Source: Acidobacteriota bacterium (GTDB lineage Bacteria; Acidobacteriota; Terriglobia; Bryobacterales; Bryobacteraceae). Taken from it: 36,548 bases of DNA. A program made the position numbers and the translations under genes. Shown here piece by piece: positions 7,937-16,332 of the stretch; position 1 is the first letter of the stretch; the number at the start of each line of letters is the position of its first letter. The notes under the pieces are model-generated. The model made no database searches and was not told the origin of the DNA. It saw nothing but the letters and a program-made list of their open reading frames with translations. The stretch is taken from positions 1 through 36,548 of the forward strand of contig VFZP01000010.1 in assembly GCA_016871115.1 (NCBI GenBank), given 5' to 3'.

Positions 7937-9163
7937 GTGACCCGCCGCCAATCCCTTACTTCACTCGCCGCCGCCTCAGCCTCCGGCGCTTTTGCCCTTC
8001 CCAAGCCCCTGAGCGCGAGACTCGCAACGGCGATGCACGCGCCGGTGCTGCAATCCAATCTGGCCGCGCAGCCGGTGACGATCGAGTCCATTGAGCTTCT
8101 CCAAAGCGGCAAGCATTACTTCGTGCGCGCGCGGTCGCGTGACGGCGCGGTGGGATATGCAGATGCGCACAGTTCTGTGATGGCGAGCGCGTATCCGATT
8201 CTGCTGAAGCGCGTGGCGCCGTCATTCACCGGCAATGATGCGCGGAAACTCGAATTGCTGCTGAACGACGTTTATCTCGCGCAGTCCAACTACAAGTGGC
8301 AAGGGCTGCCGTTTTGGGTGTCGGTGGCGGTGGTGGAGATTGCGATTCTCGACATGCTGGGCAAGACCGCCGGCAAGCCGCTGGGCGCTTTGTTCGGGCC
8401 CATCGTGCGGCGCGAGATTCCGGTGTACCGCGCGAGCGGCAACCGCGGCAACTCGCCAGAGGCGGAGATTGACTACCTGCGCAAGATCGCGGAAGAAACG
8501 GGCGCGGGCGCGATCAAGTTTCGCCTCGGCGCGCGCATGAAGCATGACGCGGCTTCGACGAACCGCGACCTCGCGCTGATTCCGCTCACGCGTAAAACCT
8601 TCGGTGACCAGATGGTACTGTATGCCGACGCCAACGGCTCCTACGACGTGCCGCTGGCGATCCGCATGGGGCGCGTGATGGAAGCGCACAAGTTCGCGTT
8701 CCTCGAAGAACCGGTGCCGTTTGACTACTACGACGAAACGCGCGAAATTGCCAACGCGCTGACGCTGCCCATCGCGATCGGCGAAGAGGAGATGAGCCTG
8801 CGGGGCTTCCGCCGCATCATTGAAACCGGAACGGCGCAGGTGTTGCAGCCCGATCTGCTGTACTTCGGCGGGCTGATCCGTTCAATGAAGGTGGCGCGCA
8901 TGGCCGCGGCCGCGGGCATCGATTGCACGCCGCACATGTCGGGCGGCGGGCTGGGCTATTTGTACATCGCGCACTTTGCTTCGTGTGTCCCGAACGTGGG
9001 CGCGCATCAGGAGTACAAGGGCGAAGACGACGCGCTGCCGGTATCGTCGGCCACGTCTTCGCTGAAGAGCGAGGGCGGGAAGTTGAAGGTGCCGTCGGGG
9101 CCGGGGTTGGGCGTGGATCTCGATCCGGCGTTTCTGCGCGCGGCGAAGCCCGTTACCGCGTGA
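7937..9163 (+). CDS. Mandelate racemase / muconate lactonizing enzyme family protein with export leader
   Basis: A 408-residue enolase-superfamily enzyme starting at GTG 7937. The barrel shows the expected residues in order: IKFRLG with Lys194 and Arg196 (the KxK/KxR base motif), Asp231 in LYADANGS, Glu257 in FLEEPVP and Glu283 in AIGEEEMS as the three metal ligands, and His333 in TPHMSGGGLG. Enzymes of this family abstract a proton alpha to a carboxylate (racemisation, dehydration or cycloisomerisation of acid sugars or dipeptides). Unusually it begins MTRRQSLTSLAAASASGAFA, a Tat-like leader, so it may work in the periplasm. A TAGAAT hexamer at 7924-7929 would place transcription start at or next to the GTG, giving a very short leader or leaderless message. 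The end overlaps the opposing gene by 11 nt. The reaction is unassigned. Confidence 0.88.
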   Translation: MTRRQSLTSLAAASASGAFALPKPLSARLATAMHAPVLQSNLAAQPVTIESIELLQSGKHYFVRARSRDGAVGYADAHSSVMASAYPILLKRVAPSFTGNDARKLELLLNDVYLAQSNYKWQGLPFWVSVAVVEIAILDMLGKTAGKPLGALFGPIVRREIPVYRASGNRGNSPEAEIDYLRKIAEETGAGAIKFRLGARMKHDAASTNRDLALIPLTRKTFGDQMVLYADANGSYDVPLAIRMGRVMEAHKFAFLEEPVPFDYYDETREIANALTLPIAIGEEEMSLRGFRRIIETGTAQVLQPDLLYFGGLIRSMKVARMAAAAGIDCTPHMSGGGLGYLYIAHFASCVPNVGAHQEYKGEDDALPVSSATSSLKSEGGKLKVPSGPGLGVDLDPAFLRAAKPVTA

Positions 9164-9596
9164 GGCGCCGCGCCACGAGCCACACCGTGGCGGCCAAGCC
9201 CAGTCCGCGGGTGGGGCTGGAGGCAAACACCACTGCGCCGTTGAAGAACATGAACGCCATGAAGCCATGCACGGCGGCGTGCAGCCAGCGCGGGCGCGCG
9301 GCGTAGCGGGCCGGCGCACGCCACCACCAGATCACGTCAACCAGCCACACGAGCGCGAACACATACTTGAACCAGAGGCCGAAGCCGCTCGGCACGCCGA
9401 ACAATTCCTGCGTTTGCCGCGCGGTTTCGGCGTAGGCGGCCGCGTGGCTCCAGTGGTGATGGAAGTGGAAGGCCGCGGCGGCGTGCGCGAGGAACAACGC
9501 GCAGCCGGCGGTCCACATCGCGGGCGTGCGCAGGCCGGCAAGCGCGGCCACGTAGCACAGCGCCGAAGCGCGAATGGTCCAGAGCGTAAGATCCAT
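9153..9596 (-). CDS. Conserved small integral membrane protein with His-rich motif
   Basis: A 147-residue protein from ATG 9596 with about four hydrophobic segments (WTIRASALCYVAALAGL, AGCALFLAHAAAAFHF, KYVFALVWLVDVIWWW, FMAFMFFNGAVVFA). The motif FHFHHHWSHAAAYAETARQT lies between the second and third segments and is suggestive of metal or heme ligation, though this is inference. I recognise the general type from planctomycete and acidobacterial genomes but know of no assigned function. It converges with, and overlaps by 11 nt, the enolase-superfamily gene and is divergent from the broken MFS gene 35 nt away. The frame is intact. Confidence 0.7.
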   Translation of the reverse strand: MDLTLWTIRASALCYVAALAGLRTPAMWTAGCALFLAHAAAAFHFHHHWSHAAAYAETARQTQELFGVPSGFGLWFKYVFALVWLVDVIWWWRAPARYAARPRWLHAAVHGFMAFMFFNGAVVFASSPTRGLGLAATVWLVARRLTR

Positions 9597-9631
9597 CGGG
9601 ACGGTCAAGCTACCATAGCAGTTTCGCTGTG

Positions 9632-10815
9632 ATGCATCGCAACGCATGGCACCCCGGCTGGCGCAACCTCGGCATTGCCGCGCTGGCGATGGTGGCAACG
9701 CTCCCCGGCCGCACGCAAGGGCTGGGTCTCGTCACCGAGCCGCTGCTGGCGGACCTCGGGCTCGATCGCGTTGCCTTCGCGTCGCTCAACTTCTGGGCCA
9801 CTCTCATCGGCGCGCTGTTCTGCCTGCCGGTGGGCCGGCTGACGGACCGGTTGGGCGCGCGGCGGCTGCTGGCGGCGCTGGCCGTGGCGCTGGGGCTGAC
9901 GGTGGTGGGCATGAGTCGCGCCTCAGCCGGCTTCTGGACGTTCGCGGTGTTTGTGACGCTCACGCGCGGGCTCGGGCAAAGCGCGTTGTCCGTGGTGAGT
10001 CTCGCGCACGCGGGCAAGTGGTTCGCGCGACGCCTGCCGATGGCGATGGGCATCTACGCGCTGCTGGTGAGCATCGGCTTCATGCGGCGTTTCCGTCGGT
10101 GGGCGCAGCAGTAGTGGCCTACGGGTGGCGCGCGTCGTGGCAGGGAGTGGGGCTAGCGCTGCTGCTCGTCTTCCTCCCGCTGGTGTGGTTGTTTGCGTCG
10201 AATGCGGATGCCGAAGCGGGAAGCGGCAAGACCTCCGCGCGCAGCCCGAAGACCTGACGTTTGGAGAAGCGCTGACTACGCCCGCGTTCTGGATGTTTGG
10301 CCTCGCAAGCGCGGCGTTTGGACTCGTGTGCTCGGGCATTGCGCTCTTCAACGAATCGATCCTCGCGCAGCGCGGCTTTCCGCCGGCGGTCTACCATCAA
10401 ACGCTGGTGGTGAGCACGATGCTTGGTTTGCTGGCGAATTTCGCGGGCGGATGGCTGGCGCCGCGGTGGTCTTTGCAGCGGCTGATGGCGGTAGGTATGG
10501 CCGCGCTGCGGTTGGTGACCACGGTTACGCAGACGATACTGTGGGCCGCGGCGATGGGCGTCGCGGGCGGCATCGTGACGGTGATGTTCTTTTCGGTTTG
10601 GAGCCAGGTTTTCGGGCGCGCGCATTTGGGGCGGATTCGAGGCGCCGCGCAGATGCTCACGGTGTTCGCCTCGGCCACCGGGCCTGTGCTGCTCGCGTCA
10701 ACGCTCGCGCGCGACGGCACGTACGATGCGGTGTTACGCGTGCTGGCGGCTTGCGTGGTGGTACTCGCGGCGGCCTGTTGGGTGGTGCCGCTGCCGCAGC
10801 GCACTGCGCCGGTGC
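9632..10815 (+). pseudogene. MFS transporter split over three reading frames, no stop codon of its own
   Basis: A major facilitator begins at ATG 9632 (MHRNAWHPGWRNLGIAALAM) with the loop 2-3 motif GRLTDRLGARRLL. The first frame runs to about 10084 and then hits TAG. Homology continues in the -1 frame as AFPSVGAAVVAYGWRASWQG up to about 10215-10250, then shifts -1 again into PEDLTFGEALTTPAFWMFG. That last frame goes on through the C-terminal helices to VVPLPQRTAPVL near 10815. Two single-base deletions explain the pattern. The last frame lacks a stop and would run on antisense through the opposing VWFA gene, so the true C-terminus is also unclear. Spacing to the VWFA gene is essentially nil. 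The substrate is unknown. Confidence 0.8.
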
Positions 10816-10816
10816 T

Positions 10817-11862
10817 TCAGGGCGCAATGGCCCAGCAGCCGGGGCGCGCCCGCACGCGGTGCGCTTTGCTTTTCACGCGAACCTCCAGACGCCGGAAGCC
10901 GGGCGGCGTATCCTCAATGGGCGCGAAGCTCAAGACATACTGCGAATGGAGCTCGGCGCCCAGTTTCTCGATGGCGTCTTCGAGCGCGCGCTGGCGCGCG
11001 AACGGAAACTTCGCGCCGCCCGTCGCTTCCACCAGCAGCTTGACCGTCTCCGGCTCGCCCACGCGCTTCAACTCGCCGAGACCGCCGGCGATGTCGGCGC
11101 GCTGTTCGGGCGGCGGAATCTGGCCCGGCGAGAGAATCGTGGGGCGGTTTTCTTCGGTAGGCGGCAGGCGGCGTCCACGCGGCATGGGCGTGGGCGGCTC
11201 ACCCGTGGGGCGCGCGGTCCAGGCGGTTTTGAACGCCGAGTAGGTGGCGCCGTAGACGGTGACCGAGGCCGACTGCGCTTCGGCGATCACTAAATCCAGC
11301 GCTGTCTCGCTGCCGCGGTCGCGCGATTCAGAGAGCAGGAACAGCACCGGCGGGTATTGGCGCGGCGCTTCAATCGCGCGATGCCCTGGCTGACGGCATC
11401 CAGCATGCGCGCCGCTTTCGGTTCGCCGGGCTGGATGCTTTCCAGCGCGCGACCGATGCGGGCCGGGTCGCTCGTGCACTCCTGCAGCCAGCGGACCTGC
11501 GACGCAAACGCGTCGACAGCGGCACAGCCCCGGTCGCCGGTGATGAGCGGCTGGATCATCGCGCCCACCTTGTGAATCTTGTCGAGCGCCGCGGCGGAGA
11601 TGCCGGAGGCTTGCACGGCGATCACCAGCGAGATGGGCGCTGCACCGGTTTCCCACGAGTCCACTTGCGCGTCGCGCACGCGGCCGTTGTCAAGCAGCGT
11701 GAAGTCAGCGGCGGTGAGGCCGTCGATGAACTTGCCCTTGGCGTCGGTGACGGCGACGGGCACCACCACGAGGCGCGAGTGAGCAGTGAAGGTGTCGCCC
11801 TGGGCCCAGACCGCCGGGAGGGCGACCAGCGACAGGAGCAGCGCAGCCGGGGTTCGCTTCAG
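10817..11862 (-). pseudogene. VWFA-related acidobacterial protein (TIGR03436-type), frameshifted
   Basis: An exported VWFA-domain protein of the type abundant in Solibacter-like genomes. The N-terminal part has KRTPAALLLSLVALPAVWAQ as signal peptide and DTFTAHSRLVVVPVAVTDAK, then LTAADFTLLDNGR and ISLVIAVQASG in place of the usual MIDAS strand. That frame fails near 11365-11385 and the protein continues one base off as APRQYPPVLFLLSESRDRGS, ending QYVLSFAP, RRLEVRVK and a TGA at 10817-10819. A single-base indel accounts for this. The natural start is also doubtful: the codon before KRTPAALL (11860-11862) reads CTG, and the nearest in-frame ATG is at 11955 after a non-homologous stretch. Extracellular or periplasmic; binding role unknown. 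Confidence 0.8.
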
Positions 11863-11984
11863 ACAATATTCTGTAGCAACTCGGACGCCAGCCGCGAAAT
11901 GCAACGGGTTGGGGGCGGCGGGAGCGTGCGGCGGCGGCACGCGTGGGCGGGGCATTCACGGCAGGCGGGGAGTAAGATTTGAGC

Positions 11985-12488
11985 ATGGGTGCTATTGCAA
12001 CACTCGTTTCGGTTGAGGACTATTTGCGCCGGACCGAGAAGCCCAACTGCGAGGATCGCGACGGCGTGCTGTTCCCCAAATTTATGCCAACATTTCTTCA
12101 TGGCTTGATCATGCTGAGGCTGATAGTGCTGCTGGCCAAGCAGGGCCTTCACACCGCGCCGGACGTGACCCTTCGTTTGTCGCCGGGTAGGTATCTGATC
12201 CCCGACGTGATCGGTGCATTGAAGGTGGAGCAGCCTTACCCCACCGAACCCGTATTGCTCTGCTGCGACGTGCTCTCCCCGGACGACCGCCTAGGCGCTA
12301 CGTTCGCCAAATGCGACGAGTATCACGAGTGGGGCGTGCCCTATTGCTGGGTGGTGGACCCAGTGAAGCGCACGGCATGGGAGTATCATCGCGCGACGGG
12401 CGAACCGGTGCGCGTGGCCGACGCGCTGCACGCCGGCGAGTACACCGTGGCGCTCCCCGAGTTGTTCTCGGCCATCGAAGGCAAGTAG
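11985..12488 (+). CDS. Uma2 family (DUF820) restriction-endonuclease-fold protein
   Basis: A 167-residue protein from ATG 11985. It has the PD-(D/E)XK layout of Uma2 proteins: GRYLIPDVIGAL with Asp74, LLCCDVLSPDDRLGATFAKC with Asp95 in the place usually held by Glu, Lys109 and the EYHEWGVPYCWVVDPVKRT strand. Members are widespread in cyanobacteria, Chloroflexi, Planctomycetes and Acidobacteria, often in many copies and commonly linked to mobile DNA; their biological role is not settled. Glu-to-Asp at the second metal ligand is conservative and may retain activity. It stands alone, divergent from the VWFA gene. The frame is intact. Confidence 0.88.
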   Translation: MGAIATLVSVEDYLRRTEKPNCEDRDGVLFPKFMPTFLHGLIMLRLIVLLAKQGLHTAPDVTLRLSPGRYLIPDVIGALKVEQPYPTEPVLLCCDVLSPDDRLGATFAKCDEYHEWGVPYCWVVDPVKRTAWEYHRATGEPVRVADALHAGEYTVALPELFSAIEGK

Positions 12489-12541
12489 CGCTGCCATAGC
12501 GCAACTCCGGTTTTGTTCGGCGGTGGTCCACGGGCGGAAGG

Positions 12542-12577
12542 GCGGGACTAAAAGTCCCGCGCGGGCTGAAAGCCCGC
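12542..12577. repeat. Two abutting perfect hairpins (REP-like palindromic unit)
   Basis: GCGGGAC (12542-12548) pairs with GTCCCGC (12554-12560) around TAAAA. Directly after it GCGGGCT (12561-12567) pairs with AGCCCGC (12571-12577) around GAA. The unit sits between the convergent Uma2 and TonB receptor genes. Such paired GC-rich palindromes are typical of interspersed repeats in intergenic regions; no second copy was seen in this window. It could also terminate or stabilise transcripts from either side, although it has no T-tract. Confidence 0.65.
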
Positions 12578-12592
12578 CCCACGCGGGCGAAC

Positions 12593-12627
12593 AAAAAAAC
12601 CCGCCAGAGCCGGTGGGCGCTGGCGGG
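12593..12627 (-). terminator. Rho-independent terminator of the minus-strand TonB receptor
   Basis: On the minus strand CCCGCCAG (12627-12620) pairs with CTGGCGGG (12607-12600), 8 bp, around a GC-rich loop, and is followed at once by seven T (12599-12593). It lies 36 nt beyond the receptor stop codon at 12664. This is the clearest terminator in the window. Confidence 0.85.
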
Positions 12628-12663
12628 CATTGAAGAAAAACCGGAATCCCTGTGCGATGGCTA

Positions 12664-15600
12664 CTAGAACGAGTAGCGGAGGCTCAACGTAACGTTGCGC
12701 TCGCTGCCCTTGCCGTTCACCATGCCGAAGGTGGCCGACGTCGGGTTGGTGTCGACGCCGTTCCAGTTCGGGTGATTCGGGAGGTTGAAGAACTCGGCGC
12801 GGAACTGCACCGAATGACGCTCCATGAAGCGGAACGACTTGAACATGGTGGCGTTCCAGTTCTGGAAGCCCACATTGTTGAAGCCGATCGAATTCCGGTT
12901 CTGGTTCGGCAGCGTACCATCGGCAGGGCGGGTGGCCCACGGCTGGCCGTTGGCCGTGCGCTGAAACCAGAAATCAGTGATGCCGTTGAAGTTGCCCGCG
13001 GCGTTTTCGTTGGCAAACCGCCGCGGACGATTGGGCTCGCCATTCAGGTTCCACGTCTTGCCATTGGTGGAGCCGATGCCGAGATAGTCGTCGCCGTTGC
13101 CGATCGAAATCGGCGTGCCCGTCTGGAAGTGGATCGAGCCGGACATCTGCCAGCCGCCCAACACCGTACGCAGCGCGCCGGCCTTGTTGTTGAAGAGCGG
13201 CATGTCCCAGACGAAGTTGGTGATGGCGATGTGGCGCGAGTCGTTGCCCGACTTGCCCCAGTTCAACCGCTGATTGAAGGCGTCGATGAAACCTTCCCGC
13301 GGGCCCGAGTTGTTGTCCATGGTCTTCGACAGTGTGTAGGCGAAGCCGTAGAGCAGACCCTTGCTGAAGCGGCGGTTCACTTCAAGCTGGAAGGCGTTGT
13401 ACTGGCTGCGGCCCGAGTGTTCCAGCATCGGGATGTTGGCAAAGCCCTTGAACGGCCGCAGGAAGTTGACGTCGGCGCGCGGGATGCCGGCGGCGGCGTT
13501 GGCCAGGTTCTCCGGCCGGAACGTTGTCCCGGTGGGAAGCTGGTTCAGGTCGCGTTCGCGCGACAGGTAGTTGCCCACCGAACCGATGTAGCCGGCTTCC
13601 ACCGTCGTGTCGCTGGTGAGCTGGTGCTGGTAGGTGACGTTCCAGTTGTAACCGCGCGGGATCCGGTAAGCCCGGTCGATCGTCATGAAGAATTGCGGAA
13701 ACTGCGCGCGCGTGCCGCCGCCCGGGTTATCCGCCGAGCCGGCCGTGACCGACACCATCGGCTGCCAGGGCGGGTTGCCGCCAAGGAACACCGAGTCGTA
13801 CACCCCCGGACGCGAGATGAAGCCGCCGCCGCCGGCGCGCAGCACATGCTTCTGGCTGAGCGAATACGCCATGCCGAAGCGGGGCATGATGTCGAACTGG
13901 TTCGGAGACGGATACGGGCTACCACCGGAAAGGAGGCGGTTGAAGTCGCCCGAGTCGATCGCCGGTACACGGCCCTTGCCGGCATTGGGGAACGAAGAGC
14001 CCGGAATGACCACGCCATTGAAACGGTCGCCGGAAAGCAAGTTGCCGGTGCCGCGCTCCAGCACCGCCGCGTTGGCCTGGTTGTACTTGGCCGGGTCGAA
14101 ATAGGCGATGTTGCCCCACAGCGACTTGTAGTAGCCGTTCATCCATGTCCCGCGAAATCCGTATTCCAGCTTCAGTTTCGACGTCACACGCCATGCGTCC
14201 TGGCCAAAGAACTCGAAGCTGTGGCTGCGGTACGGCGTAAAGCTCCGCGGGCCGATTTCGGCGTAGGTGGAGAACAGGCCCATGGCGGCGTTGGCCATGC
14301 CGGTCCCGGTGCCAGGAGCGCCGCCGGCGCGCACGTCGTTGAACACGAAGCGGCCATTCTGGTTGTTGGTGCCGCCGGGAACGCCGGACACGTTGATCTG
14401 GTCGAAATCGTTCTGGCCCGAGCGCTCGAAGATGCCGCCGAACTTGAACGTGTGGTTGCCGGAAATCTTAGTGAAGTTATTCCAGATGTTGTAGATCGGT
14501 CCAGAGGACGAGGCGGGGTAAGGTCCGCCGTCGATGGTGCCGAGATTGGGGATTTCGATGGTAGGCAACTTATCGAAAATCTCCTTCCGGTCGGGGAAGA
14601 TGTAGGGGTAGTTGATGCCCGGGCGGGAACGGAGGTAGCGCTCGCCCGTGCGGTCGATCCCGATGTAGACGCGGTCCACCGAAGCCGAGACGTTCAACTC
14701 GTTGATCATGGTGGGGCTCAGCCTCCAGGTGTGCGCCAGGCTGGCCGTCTTGTTCGGACGCGACCAGTCGGTGATGGCGTAATCAAAGCCGCCGCGGCTG
14801 GTGTCCAGCGCCGTGAAGGTGTAGTTGTTGTTGCGGAACCGGATCACTTGGTTCTGCGTCGGATTGTAGTCGATCGACAAGGTGTCCTTGCGCTGGTTCT
14901 GCCAGCCCGGACGGACCAGCAGCCAGTTGTTGGTGCCGAACGCGCCGTTGGGTGCGTAGTAGGTGTTCAGGAACGCGCGGCCGTTAGAGCTCATGCGCGC
15001 GGCCGGAATCGTGTTGTTCGGGAACGGCGTATTGTTGGTGGGATCGTTGATCGTGCGTGGGCTGCCGTAGTAGATGTTCGGCCCCAGCAGTTCGCTGAAG
15101 TTACCCTGGCGCATCGCCATCGTCGGTACCCGATTCTGTAGCGTATCCTCAAACCGCCGGCGCACGTACTCCTGGCCGAACAGGAAGAACAGCTTCTCGC
15201 GATTCTTGTTGAACGCGCCCGGAATCGTCACCGGACCGCTCAACACAAAGCCGAACTGGTTGAACTTCAGCGGCGCGGTGAAATTCGTCGCCGCGCGGCG
15301 GTTGCGGTTCCAGCTATTGGCGTCGAGCTTGTTGTTGCGCAGGAACTCGTAGAACGAGCCATGGAAATCGCGCGTGCCAGAGCGGGTGACCATGCGGATC
15401 TGCCCGCCGCCCGAACGCCCATACTCGGCCGAGTAGGACGATGTCAGCACTTGCACTTCCTGAATCGTATCGGCGTCGGCCGTGGTCACCGACGTGCCGT
15501 TGGCGCGCGTGCGCACGCCCACCGCGCCGTCGAACGTGATCAGGTTATCCTGAGACCGCGCGCCGTTGATGGTGAAGCCACCCGAGTCCAGCCCGTAGCT

Positions 15601-16116
15601 GAAACCCGTCATCGGCGAACCGCGCCGAACGCCCGGCTTCAGCATCGCCAGAAACAGGGGGTTGCGGCCGTTCAGCGACAGATTCTGAATCTGCTGCTGT
15701 TCCACCGTCTTGCCCACGGTCGCCGACTCGGTGTTGAGCTGAGCGATGTCGGCTTCCACCGTCACCGATTCGGTCAACTGGCCGATGGAAAGCTCAGCCG
15801 AAACGTTCAGCGGAATGGCCGCTTCCAGGCGATTCCTGGTCTGAGAAAACTTCTTGAAGCCGGTCGCCTCGATGGTAACGGAATAAAAGCCCGGCTGCAG
15901 GTTGGTGGCGTTGTAGACGCCCGATTCGTTGGTCTTCACCGTTCGCGTAAAGCCATTGCCTTCATTCGTTACAACGACGTTGGCATTGACGATCGCGGCG
16001 CCCTGCGGATCTCGCACGTAACCGGTGATGTAAGTGTTGTCAGACTGAGCAAACAGCGCGCTGCCGGACAGGCAAGCAAGCGCAAGCCGAAGCCACGTGG
16101 TGAGGACAGACCGCAT
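12664..16116 (-). CDS. Oar-like TonB-dependent outer membrane receptor (1)
   Basis: A 1150-residue protein from ATG 16116, chosen for AAGGAG at 16122-16127 (5 nt spacing) and a signal peptide (LRLALACLSGSALFAQ). Residues about 30-110 form a carboxypeptidase-regulatory / Ig-like domain (YITGYVRDPQGAAIVNANV). The plug follows, with LSLNGRNPLF, FTINGARSQDNLITFDGA, YSAEYGRSGGGQIRMVTRSG and FHGSFYEFLRNNKLDANSWN. The beta-barrel fills the rest and ends in LSLRYSF, with the terminal Phe typical of outer-membrane proteins. It should import a large or complex substrate using TonB-ExbBD energy; the ligand is unknown. It is divergent from receptor 2 (216 bp between starts) and has its own terminator. 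Open sequence upstream of 16116 is antisense to receptor 2 and not part of this gene. Confidence 0.92.
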   Translation of the reverse strand: MRSVLTTWLRLALACLSGSALFAQSDNTYITGYVRDPQGAAIVNANVVVTNEGNGFTRTVKTNESGVYNATNLQPGFYSVTIEATGFKKFSQTRNRLEAAIPLNVSAELSIGQLTESVTVEADIAQLNTESATVGKTVEQQQIQNLSLNGRNPLFLAMLKPGVRRGSPMTGFSYGLDSGGFTINGARSQDNLITFDGAVGVRTRANGTSVTTADADTIQEVQVLTSSYSAEYGRSGGGQIRMVTRSGTRDFHGSFYEFLRNNKLDANSWNRNRRAATNFTAPLKFNQFGFVLSGPVTIPGAFNKNREKLFFLFGQEYVRRRFEDTLQNRVPTMAMRQGNFSELLGPNIYYGSPRTINDPTNNTPFPNNTIPAARMSSNGRAFLNTYYAPNGAFGTNNWLLVRPGWQNQRKDTLSIDYNPTQNQVIRFRNNNYTFTALDTSRGGFDYAITDWSRPNKTASLAHTWRLSPTMINELNVSASVDRVYIGIDRTGERYLRSRPGINYPYIFPDRKEIFDKLPTIEIPNLGTIDGGPYPASSSGPIYNIWNNFTKISGNHTFKFGGIFERSGQNDFDQINVSGVPGGTNNQNGRFVFNDVRAGGAPGTGTGMANAAMGLFSTYAEIGPRSFTPYRSHSFEFFGQDAWRVTSKLKLEYGFRGTWMNGYYKSLWGNIAYFDPAKYNQANAAVLERGTGNLLSGDRFNGVVIPGSSFPNAGKGRVPAIDSGDFNRLLSGGSPYPSPNQFDIMPRFGMAYSLSQKHVLRAGGGGFISRPGVYDSVFLGGNPPWQPMVSVTAGSADNPGGGTRAQFPQFFMTIDRAYRIPRGYNWNVTYQHQLTSDTTVEAGYIGSVGNYLSRERDLNQLPTGTTFRPENLANAAAGIPRADVNFLRPFKGFANIPMLEHSGRSQYNAFQLEVNRRFSKGLLYGFAYTLSKTMDNNSGPREGFIDAFNQRLNWGKSGNDSRHIAITNFVWDMPLFNNKAGALRTVLGGWQMSGSIHFQTGTPISIGNGDDYLGIGSTNGKTWNLNGEPNRPRRFANENAAGNFNGITDFWFQRTANGQPWATRPADGTLPNQNRNSIGFNNVGFQNWNATMFKSFRFMERHSVQFRAEFFNLPNHPNWNGVDTNPTSATFGMVNGKGSERNVTLSLRYSF

Positions 16117-16332
16117 GGAAACTCCTTTTCGCCTTCTATTGTCAAAAGAACACGTCCGTGTCGGACGGCGGGAGCACACACAGGCGCATGTGGTCCGCCC
16201 AGAGCACGGCCCCCCCCCTCTGGATGATCGCATACACGACTCCAAACCATGGAAGTGTTGTGAGTTTAGCACCTTGATGCTGTCAGTGGCGTGACGGAGG
16301 GACGGATTGCTACAATTGCAATTGAATTGCAC

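Noticed and set aside
12542-12577. CRISPR-like repeat
   Set aside because: There are only two short palindromes with no spacers between them and no cas genes nearby.
12652-15141. 829-codon open frame on the plus strand
   Set aside because: It is antisense to TonB receptor 1; its product is Arg/Val/Ala-rich low-complexity sequence without domain motifs, a usual by-product of GC-rich codon use.
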